Below, one piece after another: positions 6,601 to 12,025 of a stretch of DNA of 12,025 nt (within the stretch, counting starts at the first letter, position 1; each line of letters begins with the position of its first letter). This stretch comes from Clostridiales bacterium (lineage in GTDB: Bacteria > Bacillota > Clostridia > Oscillospirales > Oscillospiraceae). Made by a program: the position numbers and the translations under genes. The notes below the pieces were generated by a model that saw only the letters and a list, made by a program, of their open reading frames with translations, searched no databases and was not told the origin of the DNA. Location of the stretch: NCBI GenBank assembly GCA_004553545.1, contig SFLD01000052.1, forward strand, positions 1 to 12,025. Direction: 5' to 3'.

Positions 6601-8966
6601 ACAACAACGCCGCCAATTCCGGCGACGTCAAAACGGCTCTCAGCATCCTGGAGAACATGGTGGCCCACCAGCGGAGCGCCGCCCAGGCGCTTCAGGCCAC
6701 CCGCATCCTGAAGCAGCTCTCCCCGGAGACGCAGCTTTACGGGGTACAGCGGAGCGTTGAGAACCTGCAGGAGGAGATCAACCAGCGGTTCGGGGACGGC
6801 AAGGGGCCGGAGCTGAAGATCGACCAGGAGCTGGCGGAGCGCTTCCTCCGGGCCAAGGACCAGGAGGCACGGGACGCCGCCCTGCGGGACATCTACCGGG
6901 ACATCGGGCGGCAGATGCCCTCCCGCTTCCGGGACAAGTGGAACGCCTGGCGGTATCTCGCCATGCTGGGGAATCCCCGGACCCACGTGCGGAACGTGGT
7001 GGGCAACGCCGGTTTCGCCCCGGTGGTGGCCGTGAAGGATCTGACGGCCACCGCCATTGAGGAGGCGGTCTACCGGGTCTCCGGCGGGAAGCTGGAGCGG
7101 AGCAAGGCGATGGTGGGAGCCTCCAAGGGGGATCGGGCGCTGCTGAGCGCAGCCTGGGGCGACTATGCCAAGGTGCAGGAGACGGCCCTGGGCGGCGGGA
7201 AGTACAGCGACTTCGCCAACGCCAACAAGTATGTGGAGGAGGGGAGGACCATCTTCCGGCTGAAGCCGCTGGAAGCGGCCCGGAAGGGCAACGGAGCGGC
7301 GCTGGACGCCGAGGACGTCTGGTTCTCCAAGCCCCACTACGCCTATGCCATGGCGCAGTACTGCAAGGCCAGGGGCATCACGGCGGAGCAGATCCGCCAG
7401 GGAAAGGGTGTGAAGGAGGCCAGGGCCTATGCCGTTCGGGAGGCCCAGAAAGCCACCTACCGGGACACCAACGCTTTCTCCCAGGCGTTCAGCGAGCTGG
7501 GGCGGTCCATCCGTCCTGGGAACAACAAGGTCCGCAAGGGCGTCTCCCTGGCCATGGAGGGCATCCTGCCCTTCCGGAAGACCCCGGCCAACATCCTGGC
7601 CCGGGGCGTGGAGTACAGCCCCATTGGCCTCATGGTCGGCATCAAGCAGGCGGCTTTCGACGTGAAGAGCGGGAAGAAGACCGGGGCGGAGGCCATCGAC
7701 AGCATTTCCGCCGGGCTCACCGGAACGGGTCTTGTTGCCATGGGCCTCTACCTCGCCTCCCAGGGGCTCGTCCGGGGCCACGGCGGCGACGATGACAAGG
7801 AACGGAAGATGGAGGAGATGATGGGCCACCAGGCCTATGCCCTGGAGCTGCCGGACGGGAAGAGCGTCACCCTGGACTGGCTGGCGCCGGAGTGCCTGCC
7901 CTTCTTCGTGGGCGTGAACCTCTGGGAGCAGACCGCCGGGGAGGCGGAGGACATGACCCTCTCCACCCTCCTGAACTCCGTGAAGATGGTCTCGGAGCCC
8001 ATGCTGGAGATGAGCTGCCTGCAAAGCCTGAACGATGTCTTTGACGCTGTGGGCTATGCCTCCAGCGGCGGGCTGGACGGCCTGCCGGCGGCGCTTGCCA
8101 GCGCAGCCACCAGCTACCTGACCCAGGCACTCCCCACGCTGCTGGGACAGGCGGAGCGGACGGCAGAGGACCGGCGCTACACCACCTATACGGAGCGGAA
8201 CGCATTCCTCACCTCTGACATGCAGTATACCCTTGGCCGGGCCAGCGCCCGCATCCCTGGGGTGGACTATCAGCAGATCCCCTATATCGACGCCTGGGGG
8301 AGACCGGAGATGAGCGGGAACGCCGGGGAGCGGGCCTTCAACAACTTCCTGAACCCGGCGTACACCAGCGAGATCGAGACCAGCGCCATGGAGGAGGAAC
8401 TGCTGCGGCTCTACCGGAGCACCGGCGAGGGCGGCGTGCTGCCCAGCCGGGCGGCAAAGTACTTCACCGTTTCCGGGGAGCGCAAGGACCTGACGGCGGA
8501 GGAGTATGTGCAGTACGCCACCCTGAAGGGACAGGCATCCTATCAGCTCATCCGCAGTCTGACGGAGAGCGAGGCATACCGGGCCATGAGCGAGGAGGAG
8601 AAGGTCCAGGCGGTGAAGAACGCCTATGACCTTGCGAACCAGACCGCCAAGGCGGAGATCAGCGACTTCGGCGCCGATTCCTGGGTGCGGAAGGCGGTGG
8701 AGGCACAGGAGAAGTACAGCATCCCAAGGGAGACCTACATCACCCTGAAGACCCAGGTCTCCGGTCTGGAATCCCTGAAGGACCGGGAAGGGGAGACCAT
8801 CGACAACAGCAGGAGCCTTCTCATCATGGAGGCGGTCTACAACACCCCTGGCCTCTCGGACAAGCAGCGGCAGGCGATGTTTGAGTATCTGGGCGTTGGG
8901 AAGAAGGTCCGGAACCTGAACAAGGCCGCCGTGCGGGAGAAGCTGAGGGAGATGCGGAAGGGATAA
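3693..8966 (+). CDS. Chimeric giant protein: phage early-protein N-terminus fused to polyvalent protein
   Basis: The product has 1757 residues from ATG 3693, set by AAAGGAG at 3678-3684; a TTG at 3675 lacks a ribosome site. Residues 1-~159 match a family of ~200-residue proteins from early regions of Firmicutes phages (SVSGLDSIVKLVRNEMD at 44-60, DNGVSQTVEARQGV at 146-159). Their usual C-terminal part is missing. From ~162 the protein is a phage polyvalent protein. In order: VNAFQFDHPEL block at 180-190; Ala-rich helical stretch to ~450; a gluzincin-type metallopeptidase with HEAVH at 499-503 and downstream EEMVAD at 550-555; a MuF C-terminal-like domain at ~650-847; an YGAIPQGETPAR block near 880; the conserved WRYLAMLGNPRTHVRN block at 1086-1100; a hydrophobic segment at ~1340-1361 in a region resembling large polyvalent domain 38; and a helical C-terminus. 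Such proteins are thought to enter the new host with phage DNA and counter its defences. Here the early gene's ribosome site would drive expression. The polyvalent assignment is firm in kind; individual domain names are from memory. Confidence 0.8.
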   Translation: MLKEFAQYLVSLKENKTYDIHGDTYSDRDLVRIEPHIDRPTSISVSGLDSIVKLVRNEMDMLTNLPVFIRVDGANRVVVFTTYDDVMRRDSLYIAECDVPGFRDGFREYEQAIIELRSKFAPGPGVDYMLDLLSRISKENGVTTIDNGVSQTVEARQGVTIDPAQHITRRSYESVGKRNVNAFQFDHPELHPYYREAAEALIADADLSLQQPMGQRYERTMQGNRTIQNAQASAHLRQAMDETGLSRDAIIDAAQRIVHDQGQENTAAAKRVELILDGMLSHGWRSMDGESVGPNQAYLTARDAISGAETDQAREPLPIWDMEEPADRGRSAEELRQDIGLVRRAAAALGQNGSRALTAAYDEATARSYAPQDVAESFFQVYNAALNGEALGAEAAQKAAALPEHVRLAAESAGRKDAQRAAEVKAFGENAGLTRDAAWRQAHLSSRTSAALDAMGKALGVEVRFAETVADGRANAQYGDGVITLALDAQDPVLTSMTHEAVHRIRDASPEAYGTLAEFVQRAMTEESLDFNLGTRAELYRTTDVDALTEEMVADAFGRMMESDTLVERMAQEHRSLAQRIADVFRDIVAAVKRALGHQNVRLTEAQKAAFRDLEGRSSAMQALFTDALEQVAENGNAAREGGEMKFSIKRTSQMTLAQQLKAFYDGKMASSDAFYFGETPDTLNIAGLDALPLAFTVSDFRKSSKVKHNVPRRVWKNLHGSLETALFAFRQGDRIGILTGDIDGDGKPLLVGIERNVSMDRAPVNAIRSVYGLNNPGPWLQNQIKAGKEFVLLDKEKANAFLQTYGAYSASVGDGIRSTGESVPQNGAEVNSLDAMRKRKKPTGDGKFSRSDRDILDEYVREYGAIPQGETPARTITMPRKTGDGRKLSQTVRTILEAKATPDEMVPSIEKLAAKGTFSYDAYSDEKAISDAAGKITKVGWGQALTDWTESMRKGEVSKANTAMGWALYNNAANSGDVKTALSILENMVAHQRSAAQALQATRILKQLSPETQLYGVQRSVENLQEEINQRFGDGKGPELKIDQELAERFLRAKDQEARDAALRDIYRDIGRQMPSRFRDKWNAWRYLAMLGNPRTHVRNVVGNAGFAPVVAVKDLTATAIEEAVYRVSGGKLERSKAMVGASKGDRALLSAAWGDYAKVQETALGGGKYSDFANANKYVEEGRTIFRLKPLEAARKGNGAALDAEDVWFSKPHYAYAMAQYCKARGITAEQIRQGKGVKEARAYAVREAQKATYRDTNAFSQAFSELGRSIRPGNNKVRKGVSLAMEGILPFRKTPANILARGVEYSPIGLMVGIKQAAFDVKSGKKTGAEAIDSISAGLTGTGLVAMGLYLASQGLVRGHGGDDDKERKMEEMMGHQAYALELPDGKSVTLDWLAPECLPFFVGVNLWEQTAGEAEDMTLSTLLNSVKMVSEPMLEMSCLQSLNDVFDAVGYASSGGLDGLPAALASAATSYLTQALPTLLGQAERTAEDRRYTTYTERNAFLTSDMQYTLGRASARIPGVDYQQIPYIDAWGRPEMSGNAGERAFNNFLNPAYTSEIETSAMEEELLRLYRSTGEGGVLPSRAAKYFTVSGERKDLTAEEYVQYATLKGQASYQLIRSLTESEAYRAMSEEEKVQAVKNAYDLANQTAKAEISDFGADSWVRKAVEAQEKYSIPRETYITLKTQVSGLESLKDREGETIDNSRSLLIMEAVYNTPGLSDKQRQAMFEYLGVGKKVRNLNKAAVREKLREMRKG
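5628..6241 (+). other. MuF C-terminal-like domain cassette inside the polyvalent gene
   Basis: The octamer AAGTTTTC occurs at 5628-5635 and again at 6234-6241, 606 bases (202 codons) apart, each encoding KFS (residues 646-648 and 848-850). The DNA between them is less GC-rich: 42% in 6061-6120 against 75% in 4861-4920. The encoded segment, with FYFGETPDTLNIAGLDALPL, GDIDGDGKPLLVGIE, NAIRSVYGLNNP and FVLLDKEKANAF, follows the pattern of the phage MuF C-terminal domain. That domain is found at the ends of phage polymorphic toxins and inside polyvalent proteins. The removal unit is a whole number of codons, so gain or loss would keep the frame. Confidence 0.65.
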
Positions 8967-8972
8967 AGGAAC

Positions 8973-9003
8973 AGGACCGGCTCTGCGGAGCCGGTCCTTT
9001 CTT
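8973..9003 (+). terminator. Rho-independent terminator after the polyvalent gene
   Basis: A perfect 11-base-pair stem pairs AGGACCGGCTC (8973-8983) with GAGCCGGTCCT (8988-8998) around a TGCG tetraloop, and TTTCTTC follows. It begins six bases after the TAA stop. It separates the upstream genes from the lysis cassette, so the lysis genes need read-through, antitermination or their own promoter. Confidence 0.9.
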
Positions 9004-9091
9004 CATTCCCAACCGTTTCAAATTTTCTCCCGTTTCGGGGGCGCAAAAGAGGCGGGGCTTTGCTATGCTCAAAGGGAAAGGGGGGAAACCC

Positions 9092-9388
9092 ATGGAATGG
9101 AATATCATCGTCGGGCTGGTCTGCACGGTGCTGGGCGCAGTCATCAGCTACGCCACCTTTTCCCGCGGAAAGGGGAAGGATGACCGGAGCGATGGCCAGC
9201 AGATCGGCACCGTTTTGACGGAGCTGGGGTACATCAAGTCCAACACGGACGAGATCAAAGCGGAGCAGCGGGAACAGCGGAAAGTCAATACCACGGTGGA
9301 GGGCCGTCTGGCCGCCGTAGAGAGCTCCGCAAAGTCCGCTCACCATCGGATCGACAGATTGGAGGGCGTGGCGCATGAAGAAGCGTGA
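9092..9388 (+). CDS. Lysis-cassette membrane/coiled-coil protein (XhlA-like architecture)
   Basis: The start at ATG 9092 is chosen because AAAGGGGGG (9077-9085) lies six bases upstream; an in-frame ATG at 9065 has no ribosome site. The product has 98 residues. An N-terminal membrane helix (IIVGLVCTVLGAVISYATF) is followed by a basic stop and then a ~60-residue charged helix (ELGYIKSNTDEIKAEQREQ, then VEGRLAAVESSAKSAHHRI) with heptad spacing typical of a coiled coil. Small proteins of this plan sit next to holins in many Firmicutes prophages. They are thought to help anchor or regulate lysis proteins, or to be holin-like themselves. The length is normal and the gene appears intact. Its end overlaps the next gene by 14 bases. 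Confidence 0.7.
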   Translation: MEWNIIVGLVCTVLGAVISYATFSRGKGKDDRSDGQQIGTVLTELGYIKSNTDEIKAEQREQRKVNTTVEGRLAAVESSAKSAHHRIDRLEGVAHEEA

Positions 9389-9557
9389 TAAATACCTGCT
9401 GGCCGCCATCGTCAACCTGTTCTGGTACTGCGTGGCGGTGCTGGTCCTGTCCGCAATGGAGCGGACGGTGCCGGACGCCCTGACCGTGGCGTGGTTTTCC
9501 GCCTGGACGGTGGAGCTGGGGCTGCTGGCGGGGCTTAAAATCAAGGATAAGGAGTAA
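9375..9557 (+). CDS. Two-helix small membrane protein of the lysis cassette
   Basis: The product has 60 residues, with GGAGGG at 9361-9366 at good distance from the ATG. A basic N-terminus (MKKRDKY) precedes a first hydrophobic helix (LLAAIVNLFWYCVAVLVLSA), a short polar loop with ERTVPD, and a second helix (ALTVAWFSAWTVELGLLAGL) ending in a charged KIKDKE tail. The hairpin topology and position between an XhlA-like protein and a holin suggest a second holin, an antiholin or an accessory membrane factor. I recall homologues in clostridial phages without experimental function. The charge pattern predicts both ends in the cytoplasm. Confidence 0.6.
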   Translation: MKKRDKYLLAAIVNLFWYCVAVLVLSAMERTVPDALTVAWFSAWTVELGLLAGLKIKDKE

Positions 9558-9574
9558 AGAGGGAGGAAAACACT

Positions 9575-9895
9575 ATGAATACCATTGACATTACCCCTAT
9601 CGTTCAGGCGGTCGTTGCCCTGCTGGCGGCAGTCATTTCCGCATTTCTGGTCCCCTGGATCAAGCGGAAGGCCAGCGCCGCTCAGCTGGAGCAGATGGAG
9701 GCCTGGACACGGATCGCCGTGGCTGCGGCGGAGCAGCTTTACACCAGCCTGGACGGGGAGAAAAAGAAGGTCTATGTGCTGGACTTCCTGGCGGGCAAGG
9801 GCTACCATGTCAGCAGCGCCGAGGTTGAAAACGCCATCGAGGCGGCGGTGCTGGAGCTGCACGACCAGCTCTACGGCACGGAGAAGCAGAGATGA
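9575..9895 (+). CDS. Phage holin, LLH family
   Basis: The product has 106 residues, preceded by GGGAGGA at 9561-9567. One N-terminal membrane helix (residues ~8-30, PIVQAVVALLAAVISAFLVP) is followed by WIKRKAS and an amphipathic helical domain that includes QMEAWTRIAVAAAEQLY, KKKVYVLDFLAGKGYHVSSAEV and a terminal IEAAVLELHDQL. This order is the signature of the LLH holin family (Phage_holin_LLH), and the length is typical. Holins form the membrane lesions that let the endolysin reach the cell wall. The ATG of the endolysin overlaps its stop codon (ATGA), so holin and lysin are coupled. Confidence 0.8.
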   Translation: MNTIDITPIVQAVVALLAAVISAFLVPWIKRKASAAQLEQMEAWTRIAVAAAEQLYTSLDGEKKKVYVLDFLAGKGYHVSSAEVENAIEAAVLELHDQLYGTEKQR

Positions 9896-11181
9896 GAAAA
9901 GAAGTATTTGTGCCGCTGGAAAAGATCGAGCGTATCCAGGTCTACGTCAACACCCGGCGAAAGACGCTGGCCCAGATTATGCGGGAGACCGGGGCGGATT
10001 ACGGCATCAACGGGACCCTGTACAATCTGCGTACTCTGGCCGTCAACTGCCACCTGAAGGCGGACGGCAAGGTCCTGGCGAATCCCGCCTACACCGTGGC
10101 GGGCTACGCCTGGGACGATGGGCCGGACATCCGCATGGATATGCTGCCGAACAGTGCCCGGAACTACATCGCCTGCACGCCCCTGATCGTCAGCGGCAGG
10201 GCCCTGGCCAAGCTCACCTATGACCCCGGCCAGGGCGGCAAGCGGGGCAGGAGCGCTATGGGCATCAAGGGCGGCAGCCTGGCTCTGTATTGCTCTCGGG
10301 ATGGATCCGGCGATGTTCGGACGCCGGAGGCCCTGCGGAACGACCTCGCCCGGGAAGGCTGGGAGAGCGCCATCATGCTGGACGGCGGGGCCAGCAGCCA
10401 GTGCGATTTCCAGGGGAGCCGCATTGCCAGCTCCCGGCGGGTGCAGCACTATATCCTGGTGTGCCTCAAACGGGGCGGCTGTCCCTATCCGGAACCCACG
10501 GCGCTGGTGCGGCAGGGGAGTTCTGGTAGCGGGGCCCGGTGGGTCCAGTGGCAGCTCCAGCGCCACGGCGGTGATCTCGCGGTGGACGGGGCCTTCGGGG
10601 CGGAGAGCGACCGGACGCTGCGGGCCTTCCAGCAGGCCTTCGGGCTGACGGCGGACGGTGTCTGCGGCCCCGTTACCCGGGCACGGCTGCGGGCGGACCG
10701 GGAGGAAAAGACGCTGCGCTCCGTTCTTTTCGCCGCCGCCAGCCAGATCGGCGTCACAGAGCGCCCCTCCGGCAGCAACAAGGTCAAGTACAACACCGCC
10801 TACTATGGCCGGGAGGTCAGCGGCAGCGCCTATCCCTGGTGCGTGACCTTCGTCTGGTGGGTCTTCCGGCAGGCGGGATTTTCCCTCTATAAGACGGCCT
10901 CCTGCACGGCCCTGGTGGAGCGCTACCGGGAGGCTTCCCCCGGCCAGATCATCCAGCAGGGCTATCGACCCGGGGACCTCGTGTTCTTCGATTTCTCTGG
11001 CCACCGGGCCAAGACGGAGCACGTGGGCATCGTGGAGAGCGTGGCGGCGGATGGGACCCTCACCACCATCGAGGGCAACACCGGCACGGGCAACGACGCC
11101 AACGGCGGTGCTGTGATGCGCCGGACCAGGCGGCCCGGGCTCGTCACCTGCGGCATCCGGCCGGGGTATTCGGGGGAATGA
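9892..11181 (+). CDS. Three-domain endolysin: NAGPA-like glycosidase, peptidoglycan-binding, CHAP amidase
   Basis: The product has 429 residues and no signal peptide, as expected for holin-dependent export. Residues ~1-190 resemble phosphodiester glycosidases of the NAGPA family: INGTLYN at 39-45, a SAMGIKGG segment at 121-128 and MLDGGASSQ around D164-G166. Residues ~210-265 are a peptidoglycan-binding type 1 domain (VQWQLQRHGG, VDGAFG, TLRAFQQAFGLTADGVCGP). Residues ~275-425 are a CHAP-type cysteine amidase/endopeptidase with C317 in YPWCVTFVWW, H377 in TEHVGIVE and E394/N396 in IEGNTG as the likely catalytic set. The CHAP part alone would cleave the stem peptide or the glycan-peptide bond. 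The glycosidase-like part may act on amino-sugar phosphodiesters, possibly at a wall-polymer link; that is inference. The gene is intact and closes the lysis cassette. Confidence 0.82.
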   Translation: MRKEVFVPLEKIERIQVYVNTRRKTLAQIMRETGADYGINGTLYNLRTLAVNCHLKADGKVLANPAYTVAGYAWDDGPDIRMDMLPNSARNYIACTPLIVSGRALAKLTYDPGQGGKRGRSAMGIKGGSLALYCSRDGSGDVRTPEALRNDLAREGWESAIMLDGGASSQCDFQGSRIASSRRVQHYILVCLKRGGCPYPEPTALVRQGSSGSGARWVQWQLQRHGGDLAVDGAFGAESDRTLRAFQQAFGLTADGVCGPVTRARLRADREEKTLRSVLFAAASQIGVTERPSGSNKVKYNTAYYGREVSGSAYPWCVTFVWWVFRQAGFSLYKTASCTALVERYREASPGQIIQQGYRPGDLVFFDFSGHRAKTEHVGIVESVAADGTLTTIEGNTGTGNDANGGAVMRRTRRPGLVTCGIRPGYSGE

Positions 11182-11190
11182 GAGAAAGAG

Positions 11191-11213
11191 GCCGTGCCCA
11201 AATTGGGCACGGC
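11191..11213 (+). terminator. Hairpin after the endolysin gene
   Basis: GCCGTGCCC and GGGCACGGC (11191-11199 and 11205-11213) pair perfectly over nine bases around AAATT, ten bases after the endolysin stop. No run of T follows, so it is not a canonical terminator on its own. It may stabilise the message end or act together with the larger hairpin 20 bases downstream. Confidence 0.5.
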
Positions 11214-11233
11214 AACATGGAATGTGACTATCG

Positions 11234-11273
11234 AAATGCCATCCCTGTGACAATGTTACAGGGATGGCATTTT
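11234..11273. terminator. 18-base-pair hairpin, probable bidirectional terminator
   Basis: Arms 11234-11251 and 11255-11272 pair along 18 positions with one G-T wobble, leaving a three-base AAT loop. The stem core is ATGCCATCCCTGT. The flanks are AAA on the left and TTTT on the right, so both strands would have a short U-run after the stem. It marks the point where the GC-rich phage block gives way to AT-rich DNA. Confidence 0.6.
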
Positions 11274-11500
11274 GCGTTGAGAGACTTATTTAGATTTCGG
11301 CGTATTTCGAGGAAAGCTCTGGTCATATCGCAATGCGCAATGGGGTAGCATGCAGTAAACGGAAAGAGAATTTTCAAAGCACGAATATCAATGTCAGAGA
11401 ATGATTATAATTGTAGTACCAATTCCAATGTGAATTTCTCTTCTTACAGAAACGGTTTAAATTCTAACGTTGCTATTCAATCCAAAATGAAAAAGAAAAT
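11274..11500. other. AT-rich intergenic stretch with no gene found
   Basis: I find no reading frame with a ribosome site on either strand, no tRNA-like fold and no tandem repeat. A perfect lone -10 box (TATAAT, 11406-11411) has no recognisable -35 partner. The stretch probably holds the phage-host boundary and upstream DNA of the fic gene. Confidence 0.5.
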
Positions 11501-11539
11501 ACAACGATTAAAATTTATGCTTGATTTTTGAATCGTTGT
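11501..11539. repeat. Inverted repeat overlapping the fic promoter
   Basis: ACAACGATT (11501-11509) and AATCGTTGT (11531-11539) are perfect 9-base inverted copies, 21 bases apart. After one mismatch AAA/TTT continue the pairing. Centre-to-centre spacing is 30 bases, about three helical turns. The right arm covers half of the -35 box of the following promoter, which suits an operator for a dimeric repressor binding both arms. No regulator gene is identified. Confidence 0.4.
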
Positions 11540-11556
11540 GCGATAAGATATATAAA
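11528..11556 (+). promoter_or_regulatory. Promoter for the fic-family gene
   Basis: TTGAAT (11528-11533) and TATAAA (11551-11556) are separated by exactly 17 bases, a near-consensus sigma-A promoter. Transcription would start near 11563, about 37 bases before the ATG. Confidence 0.55.
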
Positions 11557-11599
11557 CGCTGGCAACAATTTTAATAGTTTGAATTTTGGTGGTGTTTGT

Positions 11600-12025
11600 A
11601 TGGCATATCAGCTGCTCGGAAAACTGTATTATGAAGATCATAGCGTTTATGCCCAGACGTATCAAGCACGTCTTAATTCGGAGGATACCGTTAAACTTGA
11701 TTTTGAAATTGGTGAAAAGTCGGCATTTTTCATTCAAAACACCGAGGTCATGAAGCTGGCCTACGATATTATGAAATTGGATAAAGCCGTAATGAAATTG
11801 AGCGTTGCACTACCGGGTGTTGCAAAACACCAGTACTCCAAAAAATGCCTTATAGATGAAATTGTATTAACCAATAAGATTGAGGGTGTTCACAGCAGTA
11901 GAAAAGAAATTGACGCAGCTTTAGACATTTTAGAGAAGCAGTCGAAAGAGAAAGGAAAGGGACAAAGGTTTGTTGGCCTGGTAAATAAGTATCTAAAACT
12001 GCTAACCGAGGATGATATTTCTCTG
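11600..12025 (+). CDS. Fic family protein, N-terminal part (3' end cut by window edge)
   Basis: 142 codons are visible from ATG 11600; a modest GGTGG site at 11588-11592 precedes it. The N-terminal region carries LIDEIVLTNKIEGVHSSRKEI. TNKIEG at 91-96 fits the Fic inhibitory-helix motif S/T-x-x-x-E-G/N, where the Glu (E95) blocks productive ATP binding. Its place N-terminal to the unseen Fic core makes this a class II Fic protein. Fic enzymes usually transfer AMP to a hydroxyl side chain of a target protein. The catalytic HxFx(D/E)GNxR motif lies beyond the window, so activity cannot be judged. Codon use and composition are AT-rich, unlike the phage block, so this is probably a host or independently acquired gene. 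It has its own promoter. Confidence 0.75.
   Translation, partial: MAYQLLGKLYYEDHSVYAQTYQARLNSEDTVKLDFEIGEKSAFFIQNTEVMKLAYDIMKLDKAVMKLSVALPGVAKHQYSKKCLIDEIVLTNKIEGVHSSRKEIDAALDILEKQSKEKGKGQRFVGLVNKYLKLLTEDDISL

Noticed and set aside
9061..9069. Extended -10-like TGCTATGCT before the lysis cassette
   Set aside because: No -35 match at 16-18 bases upstream and a poor -10 core; too weak to list as a promoter.
11406..11411. Perfect TATAAT in the right intergenic stretch
   Set aside because: No acceptable -35 at proper spacing and no gene close behind; common by chance in AT-rich DNA.
1..12025. CRISPR arrays, tRNA or rRNA genes, insertion sequences
   Set aside because: No regularly spaced repeats, no tRNA-like cloverleaf sequence, no transposase frame and no terminal inverted repeats were seen on reading both strands.

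Overview
The window most likely comes from a Gram-positive gut-type clostridium (Firmicutes; Oscillospiraceae- or Lachnospiraceae-like). It holds a compact, GC-rich, phage-derived block flanked on both sides by clearly more AT-rich DNA. This rests on strong AGGAGG-type ribosome sites before most genes, tightly packed and overlapping genes, and protein families I recognise from clostridial siphophages and prophages. Sample 60-base lines inside the block run to about 75% GC; sample lines at the two ends run at about 28-40%.

Layout. (1) Positions 1-377, minus strand: the 5' part of a winged-helix plus membrane-anchor protein with its own promoter, divergent from the phage block. (2) Positions 457-784: an excisionase-like small DNA-binding protein, a 32-residue one-helix membrane peptide and a six-residue minicistron, chained by overlapping stop and start codons. 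(3) Positions 785-3277: an SNF2-type helicase fused to an amino-methyltransferase. (4) Positions 3294-3665: a small phage early protein of the family usually labelled 'replication terminator protein'. (5) Positions 3693-8966: a 1757-residue protein that starts as a phage early-region protein and continues, without frame interruption, as a giant polyvalent protein with a zinc-metallopeptidase motif, a MuF C-terminal-like cassette and a C-terminal large-polyvalent-protein region. A strong terminator follows. (6) Positions 9092-11181: a lysis cassette of a membrane/coiled-coil protein, a two-helix membrane protein, an LLH-type holin and a three-domain endolysin. (7) Positions 11191-11599: two hairpins and an AT-rich intergenic stretch with an inverted repeat overlapping a good promoter. 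(8) Positions 11600 to the end: the N-terminal part of a Fic-family protein, probably host or cargo.

The main point of interest is that early genes are joined directly to the end of the late region. No terminase, portal, capsid, tail, primase or integrase gene lies between them, and the joint falls inside a gene, giving an intact chimeric ORF. My reading is that a large internal deletion removed the replication and structural modules and fused the 5' end of an early gene to a late injected-protein gene. What remains is anti-restriction-like (helicase-methyltransferase), injection-related (polyvalent protein) and lytic. It could be a decaying prophage, a reduced satellite-like element, or an assembly chimera. 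The open reading frame alone cannot decide between these.
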